Source of the DNA: an uncultured Lachnospiraceae bacterium
GTDB lineage: Bacteria > Bacillota > Clostridia > Lachnospirales > Lachnospiraceae
Assembly (NCBI GenBank): GCA_900550475.1
Contig: URSA01000002.1
Location: forward strand, 1-64,000
DNA: 64,000 bases
Direction: 5' to 3'
Below the pieces are notes generated by a model, which did not search any database, was not told where the DNA came from, and saw only the letters and a program-made list of their open reading frames with translations. A program made the translations under genes and the position numbers. Every line of letters begins with the position of its first letter. Position 1 is the stretch's first letter. Shown here one piece after another: positions 15,656-24,008 of the stretch.

Positions 15656-16726
15656 CTAGTTGTGAGAGGACAGATCGGTACGGACTCCCAGTGCCGTGAC
15701 AAACCAGTCCATGGCGGCGGCTATCCCGTTTCCGTCGTGGGTCGTCAGTCTGTGGTTGGTTTCCAGAAGCGTGACCTGACGGGCTGTGCCATCCGCAAAG
15801 TTCCCGTAAAGCTCGTTGAAATGATAGGAATCGGATGCCGCTGTTTTACCGGCAGCCGTGAAGAAGGAATTGCGGATGCCGCTGGTCAGCATATCGTCGG
15901 AAACCGTTTTCTGTCTGTAATCCCGGAAGTAGTTGAACTCATCATATCTGGCCTGCAGCATCAGCACATTGTGAAATTCTACGGACGCGCTGTCGTACAT
16001 GTTTTCCCCGAAAACCTCACCGCACTGCAATACGACGGCGACATGATCCTGACATGCCGCAGCGGTTGTCCAGCTTGCCCAGGTACCCATGGAATGTCCT
16101 GTGATACCGATATTGTCGGCTTGAATGAAGGGCTGGGTCTGCATCCATCGGAAAGCGGCAATTCCGCCCATGGAGCTGTCCTTGATTCCGTCCGCATCCG
16201 CGTCGATATGCACATATTTCTCTTCATTCACGGAATAGGCATCCCCTTCAAAGAAGGAGAGTGTGGAGAAATTCATCATGGTCAAAAAGCGATCGGGGCC
16301 GGAGATGTTGGTCTTGATCACGGTTTCCGAGGTATCGTCAGATTGTCCCTGCACCTTATAGGTAGTCCAACCTCTTTCCTTCATGGAACGCTCATTGTAT
16401 CCGTGGCCTAACTCATCGATACATACGGCAACGATGCCCCTGCGCGCAAGCTCTATGGCGTAGGCAGCGGAGGTTTCCCGGTCATTCTGGTAGCCGTGCA
16501 GACAGAGCACCGCGGGCAGAGGATTTTCCGCACTTGCCTCCTTGGGAATATACATTTTGTAGGTGATGCTGTAACTTTCACCGTTGTCCTCCACCGCAAA
16601 GGAAGCGGTGATGACATCCACCTTTCCGAAGTTTGTCTGAAGCAGATTTGCAAGTCCCATGCTGACAAATGCAATCACCAGACATAAAACCAATACAATG
16701 ACAGACTTTTTGTGTCTCTTGTTCAC
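15656..16726 (-). CDS. First piece: membrane-anchored alpha/beta hydrolase domain
   Basis: 356 codons ending at an in-frame TAG. An N-terminal membrane anchor (about residues 8-28) is followed by an extracytoplasmic-type alpha/beta hydrolase domain: PLPAVLCLHGYQNDRET (oxyanion strand), the nucleophile elbow NIGITGHSMGTWASW with Ser in GHSMG, and candidate acid and His further on (ETNHRLTTHDGNG). The catalytic set appears complete, so this piece could be active if translated and exported. Its ATG overlaps the glycerate kinase stop by 4 bp, so the two are translationally coupled. The substrate is unknown. Confidence 0.75.
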   Translation of the reverse strand: MNKRHKKSVIVLVLCLVIAFVSMGLANLLQTNFGKVDVITASFAVEDNGESYSITYKMYIPKEASAENPLPAVLCLHGYQNDRETSAAYAIELARRGIVAVCIDELGHGYNERSMKERGWTTYKVQGQSDDTSETVIKTNISGPDRFLTMMNFSTLSFFEGDAYSVNEEKYVHIDADADGIKDSSMGGIAAFRWMQTQPFIQADNIGITGHSMGTWASWTTAAACQDHVAVVLQCGEVFGENMYDSASVEFHNVLMLQARYDEFNYFRDYRQKTVSDDMLTSGIRNSFFTAAGKTAASDSYHFNELYGNFADGTARQVTLLETNHRLTTHDGNGIAAAMDWFVTALGVRTDLSSHN

Positions 16727-17838
16727 ACTGTTCCCTCCTTTCTTTTTTTCTGAAAATAGGAGTCGGCGGCTATACTGAGATAATAAGCGCCCCGCTCCAT
16801 GGATTCCGTCAATTCAATTCCCCTGCCGATCTCCACCGGCGTAATGTGTTTTTTTGCAAGCTCATCCGGCGGGACTTCGCAGATGCCGCAGAAGGAGACA
16901 ATTTCAATATCCCCCGCATGTCTGCGGATACCGCTTAAGACTTTTCCCATGAGACTTTGCCTGTCCAGACGCCCCTCGCCCGTGACAATGAGGTCACAGT
17001 CCTTCACAAGGGCGTCGAATCCGCACAGTGCCAGCAGCCCTTCGATTCCGCTTACGAGCTTTGCCTTGAGAAATGCGGCGCAGCCGTACCCGGCTCCGCC
17101 CGCAGCGCCTGCGGCATCCATGTGGCAGTCTGTCCGGCAGTCTCTTTCAATAATTTCTGCGATATGGCGCAGCCCGGTGTCCAAAATCTCAACCTCCGCC
17201 TCGGAAGCGCCCTTTTGCGGGGCGAATATGTAAGCGGCTCCCAGAGGACCGTACAGAGGACTGGACACATCGCTCATCACGGTAAAGGACGACTGCGCTA
17301 TCCGCGGATCCAGACAGGACAGATCAATGAAGGATACCTCCGAGAGCGTACCGCCCACGGGAATAAAGTCTTTCCCTTCTTTATCCTGAAAACAGACTCC
17401 CAGAGCCGCCGCCATTCCGCAGCCGCAGTCTGTTGTGGCGCTGCCGCCCAGACAGAGGAAAAAGTCCCGGTATCCCATGTCAAGAGCTGCCCGGATCTGC
17501 TCGCCGAAGCCGTAGGTTCCGGCTTCCAGCGCATGAAAGCCGGTCTGCTTTGTCAGTCCGCTGCTCTCCGCAATCTCAATGACAGCGGTTTTTTCGTCAA
17601 TCACTCCAAATTCCGCCTCGATCTGTTTACCCTCGGGAGAGTGTACGGAAACAGATTTCCTTGTGCCGCCTCTGGTACGGAGAATACAGTCCACGCTTCC
17701 CTCACCGCCGTCGGCAATGGGAAGCTTCACCACATCGCATTTCAGGTATCTTTTTGCCGATTCTGTCAGAATGTCCGCAACCTCCCGGGATGACATGCTT
17801 CCCTTGAAGCTGTCGGGAATTACAATCACCTTTTGCAT
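16723..17838 (-). CDS. Glycerate 2-kinase (GarK/GlxK family)
   Basis: A 371-aa kinase that phosphorylates D-glycerate with ATP. The N-terminus KVIVIPDSFKGSMSSREVAD is the family signature, followed by PIADGGEGSVDC (substrate site) and LCLGGSATTDCGCGMAAALG. The C-terminal part has DLIVTGEGRLDRQSLMGK. Full length. It lies divergent from a CdaR-family gene, and in other bacteria CdaR (sugar diacid regulator) activates glycerate kinase genes, so control by that neighbour is likely. GGAG-type ribosome site upstream (AAAGGAGATAA). It overlaps the interrupted hydrolase gene by 4 bp. Confidence 0.93.
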   Translation of the reverse strand: MQKVIVIPDSFKGSMSSREVADILTESAKRYLKCDVVKLPIADGGEGSVDCILRTRGGTRKSVSVHSPEGKQIEAEFGVIDEKTAVIEIAESSGLTKQTGFHALEAGTYGFGEQIRAALDMGYRDFFLCLGGSATTDCGCGMAAALGVCFQDKEGKDFIPVGGTLSEVSFIDLSCLDPRIAQSSFTVMSDVSSPLYGPLGAAYIFAPQKGASEAEVEILDTGLRHIAEIIERDCRTDCHMDAAGAAGGAGYGCAAFLKAKLVSGIEGLLALCGFDALVKDCDLIVTGEGRLDRQSLMGKVLSGIRRHAGDIEIVSFCGICEVPPDELAKKHITPVEIGRGIELTESMERGAYYLSIAADSYFQKKRKEGTV

Positions 17839-17904
17839 CGCGGTTATCTCCTTTTTGTTTTATGAATCTGATTTTATGATACAGGAAAAAATTTACACTT
17901 ACTA

Positions 17905-17918
17905 TGTCCTATGGGACA
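17905..17918. promoter_or_regulatory. Small palindrome between glycerate kinase and cdaR-like genes
   Basis: TGTCC-TATG-GGACA in the 161-bp divergent spacer, with AT-rich sequence on both sides. It is a candidate operator for the CdaR-like protein encoded next to it. Position is the only support. Confidence 0.3.
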
Positions 17919-17999
17919 AGAATAGATTATCTTTTTTGTCCGGTTGGTTGTGGGGAACAAGAAGAGGTGTTAAAATGGAGAAAAGGGAGGGAGCGGGTT

Positions 18000-19136
18000 A
18001 TGAAGATCGAGACATCAACGGCAAGGGAGATCGTGACGCAGCTGGCGGAGACCATCGGACAGAATATCAATATTATGGACACGGACGGGATCATCATTGC
18101 AAGCAGCGACCCTCAGAGGGAGGGGCAGATGCATGACGGAGCGCGGAAGCTGATTGCGGAGGGGATGCCCCTGCTTGCGGTGGAGGACGACGTACAGTAC
18201 GCCGGAGCAAGAAACGGTGTGAACCTGCCCATCGTGTTTGAAAATGAACTTGTGGGAACCATCGGCATCACGGGGAAGGTGTCGGAGGTGCTCAAATATG
18301 GGCAGATCATCAAGCGCATGACGGAGATCCTGCTTTTGGACAGCAGAATCAGAGAACGTACCGTGATCGAGCAGAAGGCGCGGGATCGGTTTTATGACGA
18401 ATGGATATTGGGGGAACTGGAGGAAAAAAATGAGGCGGAGTTTCAAAGAATGGCGGAGGCGCTGTCCATTGATGTAATGCGTACGGTCAGAATCGCCGCA
18501 ATATCGATTTCCTTTGAAAGGAAGGTGGACGATGACATTTATACACAAATCTCCCGCTCCATCAGAAAAACATTGAAAAACAAGCTGTCCGGAAGTGCGT
18601 TCCGCACGGCAACGCGGATGATCTGCATTGTGGATGAAGAAAAGACGGAACTTTTGATCCACACGTTCGAGCGGACGGCAAAGGAATTGCGGGAAAGATA
18701 TGGCTGTGAAATTCATATCGGGGTAGCGAACATACCTGCGACGCTTCATCTCCGGGAAAATTATGAGCGGGCCTCCGCTGCGCTGGATATGGCGGTGGCG
18801 CGGGGAGAGCTGCTTGTCCGGTATGATGAATTTGATCTGGACTTTCTCATGGGCGAGATTCCCGAGGAGACCTGCCGCAGATATCTGACAGGACTGTTTG
18901 GGCGGGCGGATGCTTCGATTGCGTCGGACATGGAATTTTCCGGGGTGTATCTGGAGGAAAACGGTTCCCTGACGGCAATCGGGGAGCGATTGTTCTTACA
19001 CAAAAACACGGTCAAGTACCGCATCGCAAGGCTTACGGAACGAACCGGAGTCGACATCAGAACCTGCCACGGCGCGTATGTGTTTACGCTTGCGACCAAG
19101 CTGTGGGACAGACTTTCCGGCAAAGCTCCCTATTGA
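18000..19136 (+). CDS. cdaR: CdaR-family sugar diacid/glycerate regulator
   Basis: A 378-aa transcription regulator. The N-terminal ~135 residues are the sugar-diacid recognition domain (TSTAREIVTQLAETIGQNIN, ASSDPQREGQMHDGA, GVNLPIVFENELVGTIGITG). A middle GGDEF-like/PucR region follows. The C-terminal helix-turn-helix is of the PucR type (SLTAIGERLFLHKNTVKYRI, then ARLTERTGVD). The ATG at 18000 has GGGAGGGAG upstream, whereas the longer in-frame start at 17904 overlaps the palindrome. It is divergent from glycerate kinase, the classical target of CdaR. The effector is presumably glycerate or a sugar diacid. Confidence 0.85.
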   Translation: MKIETSTAREIVTQLAETIGQNINIMDTDGIIIASSDPQREGQMHDGARKLIAEGMPLLAVEDDVQYAGARNGVNLPIVFENELVGTIGITGKVSEVLKYGQIIKRMTEILLLDSRIRERTVIEQKARDRFYDEWILGELEEKNEAEFQRMAEALSIDVMRTVRIAAISISFERKVDDDIYTQISRSIRKTLKNKLSGSAFRTATRMICIVDEEKTELLIHTFERTAKELRERYGCEIHIGVANIPATLHLRENYERASAALDMAVARGELLVRYDEFDLDFLMGEIPEETCRRYLTGLFGRADASIASDMEFSGVYLEENGSLTAIGERLFLHKNTVKYRIARLTERTGVDIRTCHGAYVFTLATKLWDRLSGKAPY

Positions 19137-19161
19137 CTTTGCAGGTGTGACGCGATACTAT
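19133..19161 (+). promoter_or_regulatory. Probable promoter of the aminotransferase gene
   Basis: TTGACT (19133-19138) and TACTAT (19156-19161) are separated by 17 bp. The -35 box overlaps the stop codon of the cdaR-like gene. Confidence 0.45.
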
Positions 19162-19202
19162 TTTTGCAGCGGGTACAGTGTGCCTGCGGAATGGAGAATC
19201 GT

Positions 19203-20387
19203 ATGCTGGTACAGAAATATAAGGACATGCTTTCGGGAAAATCCGTGATCCGGCAGCTTTCGGAGTTTGCCACGGCAAGAGGAAAAGAGATCGGCTATGA
19301 GAATGTATTCGATTACAGTCTGGGCAACCCTTCCGTGCCCGTGCCGCAGGAGTTTACGGATGCCATGATCCGCATGCTCCAGACGGAGAAGCCGTCCGTG
19401 CTCCACGGCTACAGCCCCAGTCTGGGGATCACCTCCGTGCGGGAGGCGGTTGCGGCATCCTTGGAGAAGCGCTTTGGGATTCCCTACCGGGCGGAGCATA
19501 TTTTTATGGCGTCCGGGGCAGCAGGCGCGCTTGCCCATGCATTCCGTCTGGTGACACAGCCCGGTGACGAAATTCTGACCTTTGCTCCCTTTTTCCCGGA
19601 GTATCACCCCTATGTGGATCTGACGGGCGCTGTGCTCAAGGTGGTGCCTGCCCATACGGAGGACTTCCAGATCAACTTTGAGGCGTTTGAGGAGATGATC
19701 GGGGAGCGCACCATGGCGGTTCTGATCAATACGCCCAACAATCCCACGGGCGTGGTCTATTCTACAGAGACCGTGAAGAGATTGGCGGCGGTTCTGCGGG
19801 AGAAATCAAAACAGTTTGGGCATACCATTTACCTGATCTCGGACGAACCGTACAGAGAGCTTTTGTTTGCGGGCGTGGATGCGCCCTGCGTATCCGCATA
19901 TTATGAAAATACCATTCTGTGTTACAGCTTTTCCAAATCCCTTTCCCTTCCGGGAGAGCGTATCGGCTATGTGGCGATCAATCCGGCATGCCCGGATGCG
20001 GCGGATATGGTGCAGATGTGCGGACAGATATCCAGAGGGATCGGACACAACTGCCCGCCTTCCATCATCCAGCTTGCGGTGGCGCAGGTGCTGGATCGGA
20101 CGGCGGATCTCTCCGTGTACGAGACCAACATGAATCTGCTCTATGATGAGCTGACCGCATTGGGATTTACCTGTGTGAAGCCCGGGGGAACCTTCTATAT
20201 TTTTCCCAAGGCGCTGGAGGAGGATGCGGTAGCCTTCTGCAGAAAGGCGCTCAAGTACGATCTGGTGCTGGTACCGGCTGACAGCTTCGGCTGTCCGGGG
20301 TATTTCCGTATGGCGTATTGCATTGACACAGAGAAGGTGGAGCGCTCGTTGGATGCGCTGCGTAAATTTGTAAAAGAGGAATATTAA
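19203..20387 (+). CDS. PLP-dependent class I/II aminotransferase
   Basis: A 394-aa fold-type I aminotransferase. Seen: YSLGNPSVPVPQEFTD near the N-terminus, SGAAGALAHAFRLV (cofactor phosphate contact), NTPNNPTGVVY, the PLP-binding SDEPYRELLF and the Schiff-base Lys in CYSFSKSLSLPGERIGYV. The substrate cannot be read from sequence; the aspartate/alanine aminotransferase subgroup is likely. I chose the ATG at 19203 (GGAG 6 nt upstream); an ATG at 19194 is also possible. It is followed after 13 bp by the patatin gene, so the two probably form one transcript. Confidence 0.85.
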   Translation: MLVQKYKDMLSGKSVIRQLSEFATARGKEIGYENVFDYSLGNPSVPVPQEFTDAMIRMLQTEKPSVLHGYSPSLGITSVREAVAASLEKRFGIPYRAEHIFMASGAAGALAHAFRLVTQPGDEILTFAPFFPEYHPYVDLTGAVLKVVPAHTEDFQINFEAFEEMIGERTMAVLINTPNNPTGVVYSTETVKRLAAVLREKSKQFGHTIYLISDEPYRELLFAGVDAPCVSAYYENTILCYSFSKSLSLPGERIGYVAINPACPDAADMVQMCGQISRGIGHNCPPSIIQLAVAQVLDRTADLSVYETNMNLLYDELTALGFTCVKPGGTFYIFPKALEEDAVAFCRKALKYDLVLVPADSFGCPGYFRMAYCIDTEKVERSLDALRKFVKEEY

Positions 20388-20400
20388 GGAGAGAGAAACT

Positions 20401-21255
20401 ATGTATCAGGCAGGACTGGTTTTGGAGGGCGGCGGAATGAAGGGCATGTATACCGCGGGTGTACTGGACTTCTTTCTGGACAAGGGAATTGAGTTTTCAA
20501 GAGTATACGGTGTTTCGGCGGGAGCCTGCCATATGTGCAGTTACCTGTCCAAGCAGAGAGGCAGATCGCTGGATGTGGGTATTGATTATCTGGACAGCAA
20601 AAAGTATTGCAGCGCATGGAGCCTTTTGACCACAGGGGATCTGTTCAATGTAAAAACCTCGTACCATCTGATTCCCGAATACCTGAATCCCTACGATTAT
20701 GCCGCATTCAACCGCTATGAGGGAAAAGCGTATGCGGTTGTGACCAATATCGTGACCGGCAGACCCGAGTATCTGCGCATAAAGGATATGAAGAAAGACA
20801 TCGATGCAATCCGCGCATCCGCGTCGCTGCCGTTGGTGTCACGGAATGTAAAGATTGACGGAAAACTTTACCTGGACGGCGGTATTTCCGATGCTGTGCC
20901 CATAAGAAAATCCATTTTGGACGGAAACCGGAAGAATGTGGTGATTCTGACCAAGGAGGAGGGATATGCGCGCAAGCCGTCCGCACATCTGGAGCTGATC
21001 AGACTGCGCTACCTGAACTACCCCAAGATATATGAGCTCATGGCGCAGAGACATATTGTATATAATGAAATGCTTGCTTATCTGGAGGAACAGCAGGAAA
21101 ACGGACAGGCATTTGTGATCCGCCCGAAAAAAAAGAGCGATGTGGGACGGATTGAGAAGGATGCGGAGAAACTGAAGGCATTGTATGAGGAAGGCTACCG
21201 GGACGCACAGGAGTGCTTTGAACCCTTGCAGAATTATCTGGAGTCGGAGGAGTAA
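20401..21255 (+). CDS. Patatin-like phospholipase family protein
   Basis: A 284-aa patatin-fold acyl hydrolase. The oxyanion loop EGGGMKG is at residues 9-15, the nucleophile motif GVSAGA (Ser 39) follows, and the second catalytic residue is in LYLDGGISDAVP at about residue 160. This Ser/Asp dyad is complete. There is no signal peptide, so it should act in the cytoplasm or at the inner membrane face on lipids. AAGGAGAG precedes the ATG by 7 nt. It directly follows the aminotransferase gene; I see no functional link between them. Confidence 0.85.
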   Translation: MYQAGLVLEGGGMKGMYTAGVLDFFLDKGIEFSRVYGVSAGACHMCSYLSKQRGRSLDVGIDYLDSKKYCSAWSLLTTGDLFNVKTSYHLIPEYLNPYDYAAFNRYEGKAYAVVTNIVTGRPEYLRIKDMKKDIDAIRASASLPLVSRNVKIDGKLYLDGGISDAVPIRKSILDGNRKNVVILTKEEGYARKPSAHLELIRLRYLNYPKIYELMAQRHIVYNEMLAYLEEQQENGQAFVIRPKKKSDVGRIEKDAEKLKALYEEGYRDAQECFEPLQNYLESEE

Positions 21256-21323
21256 GCCGGGAGATATTTTCCGGAAACCGTAAACATATAATATAGAATA
21301 AATGTGAAGAAACGGAGATTGTT

Positions 21324-22175
21324 ATGCTTGACATCATAAAAGCGATATTGTTTGGAATTGTGGAGGGAATCACGGAGTGGCTGCCCATCAGCAGCACGGG
21401 ACATCTGATCCTTCTGGAGGAGTTTGTAAAGTTTGAGAATGTGTCCGAAAACTTTTTTTCCATGTTTGAGGTGGTGATCCAGCTTGGCGCGATTCTCGCC
21501 GTGGTCGTGCTTTTCATCAAACAGATCTGGCCCTTTTGCAAAAAAGGGAAAGGCTACAAAAAGAGCGGCCCGCTTGCCTATGTCAATATGGACATTATGA
21601 CGCTGTGGTTTAAAATTCTGGTGGCGTGCATTCCGGCAGCAGTGGTCGGCGTGCTGTTCAATGATGAGTTGGATGCACTGTTCTATCACTGGTATGTGGT
21701 GGCGGCAGCCCTCATCGTATTCGGTGTTGCGTTCATCGTGGTGGAGAACTGGAATAAAGGAAAGCAGCCGAAGGTTACGCAGCTTTCCCAGCTTACCTAC
21801 AAGGCGGCTCTCATCATCGGCGTATTCCAGCTCATTGCGGCGGTATTTCCCGGAACATCCCGCTCCGGCGCCACGATCGTGGGTGCGCTGCTGATCGGCA
21901 TATCCCGTCCGGTGGCGGCAGAGTTTACCTTCTTTCTGGCGATCCCGGTCATGTTCGGCGCCAGCCTGTTGAAGATCGTGAAATTCGGGTTTGCGTTCAG
22001 CACGGTAGAGCTTGCGGCACTGCTGGTTGCCATGCTGGTTGCCTTTGTGGTGTCCGTCGTTGTGATCAAGTTCCTTCTCAGCTACATCAAGAAGCATGAC
22101 TTCAAAATATTCGGTTGGTATCGGATTATATTGGGCATTCTGGTCATTTTATACTTCTCAACCCGCGTACTTTAG
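21324..22175 (+). CDS. uppP: Undecaprenyl-diphosphatase
   Basis: A 283-aa BacA/UppP-family membrane enzyme that dephosphorylates undecaprenyl pyrophosphate to recycle the lipid carrier of wall synthesis. Overexpression of this family gives bacitracin resistance. Motif 1 EGITEWLPISSTGHL (14-28) and motif 2 PGTSRSGATI (about 177-186) are intact, and there are seven to eight hydrophobic segments. Length fits the family. TATAAT at 21297-21302 lies 22 bp before the ATG, though no good -35 box is visible. Confidence 0.95.
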   Translation: MLDIIKAILFGIVEGITEWLPISSTGHLILLEEFVKFENVSENFFSMFEVVIQLGAILAVVVLFIKQIWPFCKKGKGYKKSGPLAYVNMDIMTLWFKILVACIPAAVVGVLFNDELDALFYHWYVVAAALIVFGVAFIVVENWNKGKQPKVTQLSQLTYKAALIIGVFQLIAAVFPGTSRSGATIVGALLIGISRPVAAEFTFFLAIPVMFGASLLKIVKFGFAFSTVELAALLVAMLVAFVVSVVVIKFLLSYIKKHDFKIFGWYRIILGILVILYFSTRVL

Positions 22176-22188
22176 TGCAGTAATGCGG

Positions 22189-22217
22189 TTGACAAGACGG
22201 GGACTATGTTCTATATT
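22189..22217 (+). promoter_or_regulatory. Promoter and hairpin leader of the DUF6465 gene
   Basis: TTGACA (22189-22194) and TATATT (22212-22217) are separated by 17 bp. The ~75-nt leader that follows contains two perfect small hairpins, GCAGGC-GTA-GCCTGC (near 22225-22239) and GACATT-CTG-AATGTC (near 22257-22271), before the ribosome site GAAGGGAGAG. Confidence 0.75.
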
Positions 22218-22297
22218 GTAAGGGCAGGCGTAGCCTGCGAGGAGATGAAAAAGTCAGACATTCTGAATGTCGGTTGTAAGTGAAGGGAGAGATTCAT

Positions 22298-22750
22298 ATG
22301 ACAACAGAGAAAAAGACCACGGTAAAAGCAGAAGTAAAGACAACGCCTGTTAAGGCAGAAGTAAAGGCAGCACCCGCAAAGGCAGAGGTAAAAGCAGCGC
22401 CTGTGAAAGCAGAAGTAAAAGCAGAGCCCGCAAAGGCAGAGGTAAAGGCAGCGCCTGCAAAGGCAGAGGCAAAGGCTCCTGCAAAGGCAGCAAAGAAGCC
22501 CGCAGCCAAGAAAGCAGCAGCAAAGAAGCCTGCAGCTAAGGCAACGGACGTAAAGGTGAGCGTAAACGTACAGTTCGGCGGAAAGTCCTACACCACAGAG
22601 GATCTTGTAAAGATTGCAAAGGATGTATGGAAGTACGACCTGAAGCAGAAGGCAGCAGATTTCAAGTCTGTGGAGCTGTATGTAAAGCCCGAGGACGGCA
22701 TGACCTACTATGTAATCAACGGCAAGGAAGCAGGAAGCTTCTATATCTAA
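22298..22750 (+). CDS. DUF6465-type protein with Lys/Ala/Pro/Glu-repeat tail
   Basis: A 150-aa protein. Residues 1-80 are a low-complexity, histone H1-like tail built of repeats such as KAEVKAAPAKAEVKAAPVK, then a very basic stretch (KKPAAKKAAAKKPAAK). Residues 84-150 form a compact domain (VSVNVQFGGKSYTTEDLVKI, VELYVKPEDGMTYYVING) that I recall as DUF6465, common in Lachnospiraceae. The basic tail suggests nucleic-acid or polyanion binding; this is inferred. It is a single-gene unit with a strong promoter, two leader hairpins and its own terminator, which suggests abundant expression. The start at 22298 follows GGGAGAG. Confidence 0.75.
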   Translation: MTTEKKTTVKAEVKTTPVKAEVKAAPAKAEVKAAPVKAEVKAEPAKAEVKAAPAKAEAKAPAKAAKKPAAKKAAAKKPAAKATDVKVSVNVQFGGKSYTTEDLVKIAKDVWKYDLKQKAADFKSVELYVKPEDGMTYYVINGKEAGSFYI

Positions 22751-22771
22751 GAGCAATACATATTGACAGAA

Positions 22772-22800
22772 AAGGATCCGCTTTGCCGGATCCTTTTTTT
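22772..22800 (+). terminator. Terminator after the DUF6465 gene
   Basis: AAGGATCCG (22772-22780) pairs with CGGATCCTT (22787-22795) over a 6-nt loop, followed by TTTTTTT. A textbook intrinsic terminator. Confidence 0.9.
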
Positions 22801-22845
22801 GTTCCACACTTTATATTTATTTTAGAATATTTTCATTAAAAGCAG

Positions 22846-22874
22846 TTGACATTGCATTAGGTAAGTGATATTTT
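22846..22874 (+). promoter_or_regulatory. Promoter of the hrcA heat-shock operon
   Basis: TTGACA (22846-22851) and TATTTT (22869-22874) with a 17-bp spacer, located 15 bp upstream of the CIRCE operator. Confidence 0.8.
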
Positions 22875-22888
22875 AGGTTAAGAAGATG

Positions 22889-22915
22889 TTAGCACTCTCA
22901 ATGGTTGAGTGCTAA
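22889..22915. promoter_or_regulatory. CIRCE operator (HrcA binding site)
   Basis: TTAGCACTC (22889-22897), a 9-bp spacer, and GAGTGCTAA (22907-22915) match the CIRCE consensus at every base. It lies just after the predicted transcription start of hrcA, where bound HrcA would block transcription when no heat stress is present. Confidence 0.97.
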
Positions 22916-22954
22916 CAAAGCAAAACCGATTCGGTGGAAGAAGGAGGTGCGGAG

Positions 22955-23980
22955 ATGCAGCTTGATGAACGTAAGACAAAAATTTTACAAGCCATTATCC
23001 GCAACTATCTGGAGACCGGCGAGCCGGTGGGCAGCAGGACCATCTCCAAGTACACGGATCTGAACCTGAGTTCCGCTACGATCCGGAATGAGATGGCTGA
23101 TCTGGAGGAGCTTGGATATATCGTGCAGCCCCATACCTCCGCGGGAAGGATTCCTTCCGACAAGGGCTACCGCTTTTATGTGGACGCCATGATGGAGGAA
23201 AAGGGAAGAGAAGTTGCCGATATGAAGGAGATGCTTCTGGAGAAGGAAGACAAGATGGAAGCCCTCCTCAAGCAGGTGGTCAGGGTATTGGCACAGAGTA
23301 CCAATTACGCGACCATGATCTCCGCACCGCAGATCCACCGCAACAAGCTGAAATTCATACAGCTTTCCCGGGTAGATCAGGGACAGATCCTGGCGGTGAT
23401 CGTGGTGGAAGGCAATATGATCAAGAATCATATGCTGGATGTGCCGGACGGACTGGATGACGAGACGCTGCTCAAGCTGAATATGCTGCTGAACACGCAT
23501 CTGACCGGGCTGCCCATCGAGCAGATCAATCTGGGACTGATCGCAGCGCTGAAGCAGCAGGCGGGTATCCACAGCGCCATCGTGGGAGAGGTGCTTGACG
23601 CGGTTGCCGAGGTCATCAAGGAGGAAGAGGATCTGGAGATCTACACCAGTGGGGCAAACAATATTTTCAAATACCCCGAGCTTGCGGATCACCGGAAGGC
23701 GAGCGAGCTGATCAGTACCTTCGAGGAGAAGCAGGCGCTGGGCGCGCTGGTACAGGAAAACCTCTCCGACGAAAACAATACCGGCATACAGGTCTACATC
23801 GGCGACGAAGCGCCCATCCGGAACATGAAGGATTGCAGCGTGGTAACCGCCACTTACGAGCTGGATGAAGGCATGAAGGGCACGATAGGAATCATCGGTC
23901 CCAAACGAATGGATTACGACAAGGTCATCGGCACATTGCAAAGCCTGATGCACCAGTTGGACGATCTCTACAAGAAGTAG
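22955..23980 (+). CDS. hrcA: Heat-inducible transcription repressor HrcA
   Basis: A 341-aa repressor that binds CIRCE and controls its own operon (and usually groESL). The N-terminal winged helix is clear: ILQAIIRNYLETGEPVGSRT, LSSATIRNEMADLEELGYIV and PHTSAGRIPSDKGYRFYVD. The GAF-like core and C-terminal helices follow. I placed the start at the ATG at 22955, 6 nt after AAGGAGGTGC; the upstream GTG frame would contain that box. A perfect CIRCE element lies 39 bp upstream. First gene of hrcA-grpE-dnaK-dnaJ. Confidence 0.97.
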   Translation: MQLDERKTKILQAIIRNYLETGEPVGSRTISKYTDLNLSSATIRNEMADLEELGYIVQPHTSAGRIPSDKGYRFYVDAMMEEKGREVADMKEMLLEKEDKMEALLKQVVRVLAQSTNYATMISAPQIHRNKLKFIQLSRVDQGQILAVIVVEGNMIKNHMLDVPDGLDDETLLKLNMLLNTHLTGLPIEQINLGLIAALKQQAGIHSAIVGEVLDAVAEVIKEEEDLEIYTSGANNIFKYPELADHRKASELISTFEEKQALGALVQENLSDENNTGIQVYIGDEAPIRNMKDCSVVTATYELDEGMKGTIGIIGPKRMDYDKVIGTLQSLMHQLDDLYKK

Positions 23981-24008
23981 TGCAGGGAAAATAGAAAGGA
24001 AATGACTT

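Larger units (their letters stand above)
14675..16726 (-). pseudogene. Membrane-bound alpha/beta hydrolase gene with two in-frame TAG codons
   Basis: One continuous reading frame of 683 codons runs from the ATG at 16726 to the TGA ending at 14675, interrupted only by TAG at 15658-15656 (codon 357) and TAG at 14956-14954 (codon 591). The three pieces are listed separately. No frameshift occurs: the first stop is followed in frame by IYLYKEVLVMIAML and the second by LGNIVVLLGG. From memory, related Clostridia carry one protein with an N-terminal hydrolase and a C-terminal multi-pass membrane domain. Most likely two nonsense mutations in a decaying gene. Alternatives are coupled re-initiation (an AAGGAAG box precedes the second piece) or amber read-through. 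TAG is an ordinary stop in many genes of this window, so codon reassignment is unlikely. Confidence 0.7.

Noticed and set aside
14675..16726. Pyrrolysine or general TAG recoding
   Set aside because: TAG ends many normal genes here (hrcA, dnaJ, prmA, rsmE, thiI, glnN, ftsE, comFC), and no pyl gene is present in the window.
22298..22530. Lys/Ala repeat as evidence of a frameshifted or artefactual gene
   Set aside because: The repeat stays in frame, the ribosome site is good, and the downstream domain is intact, so it is a real tailed protein.
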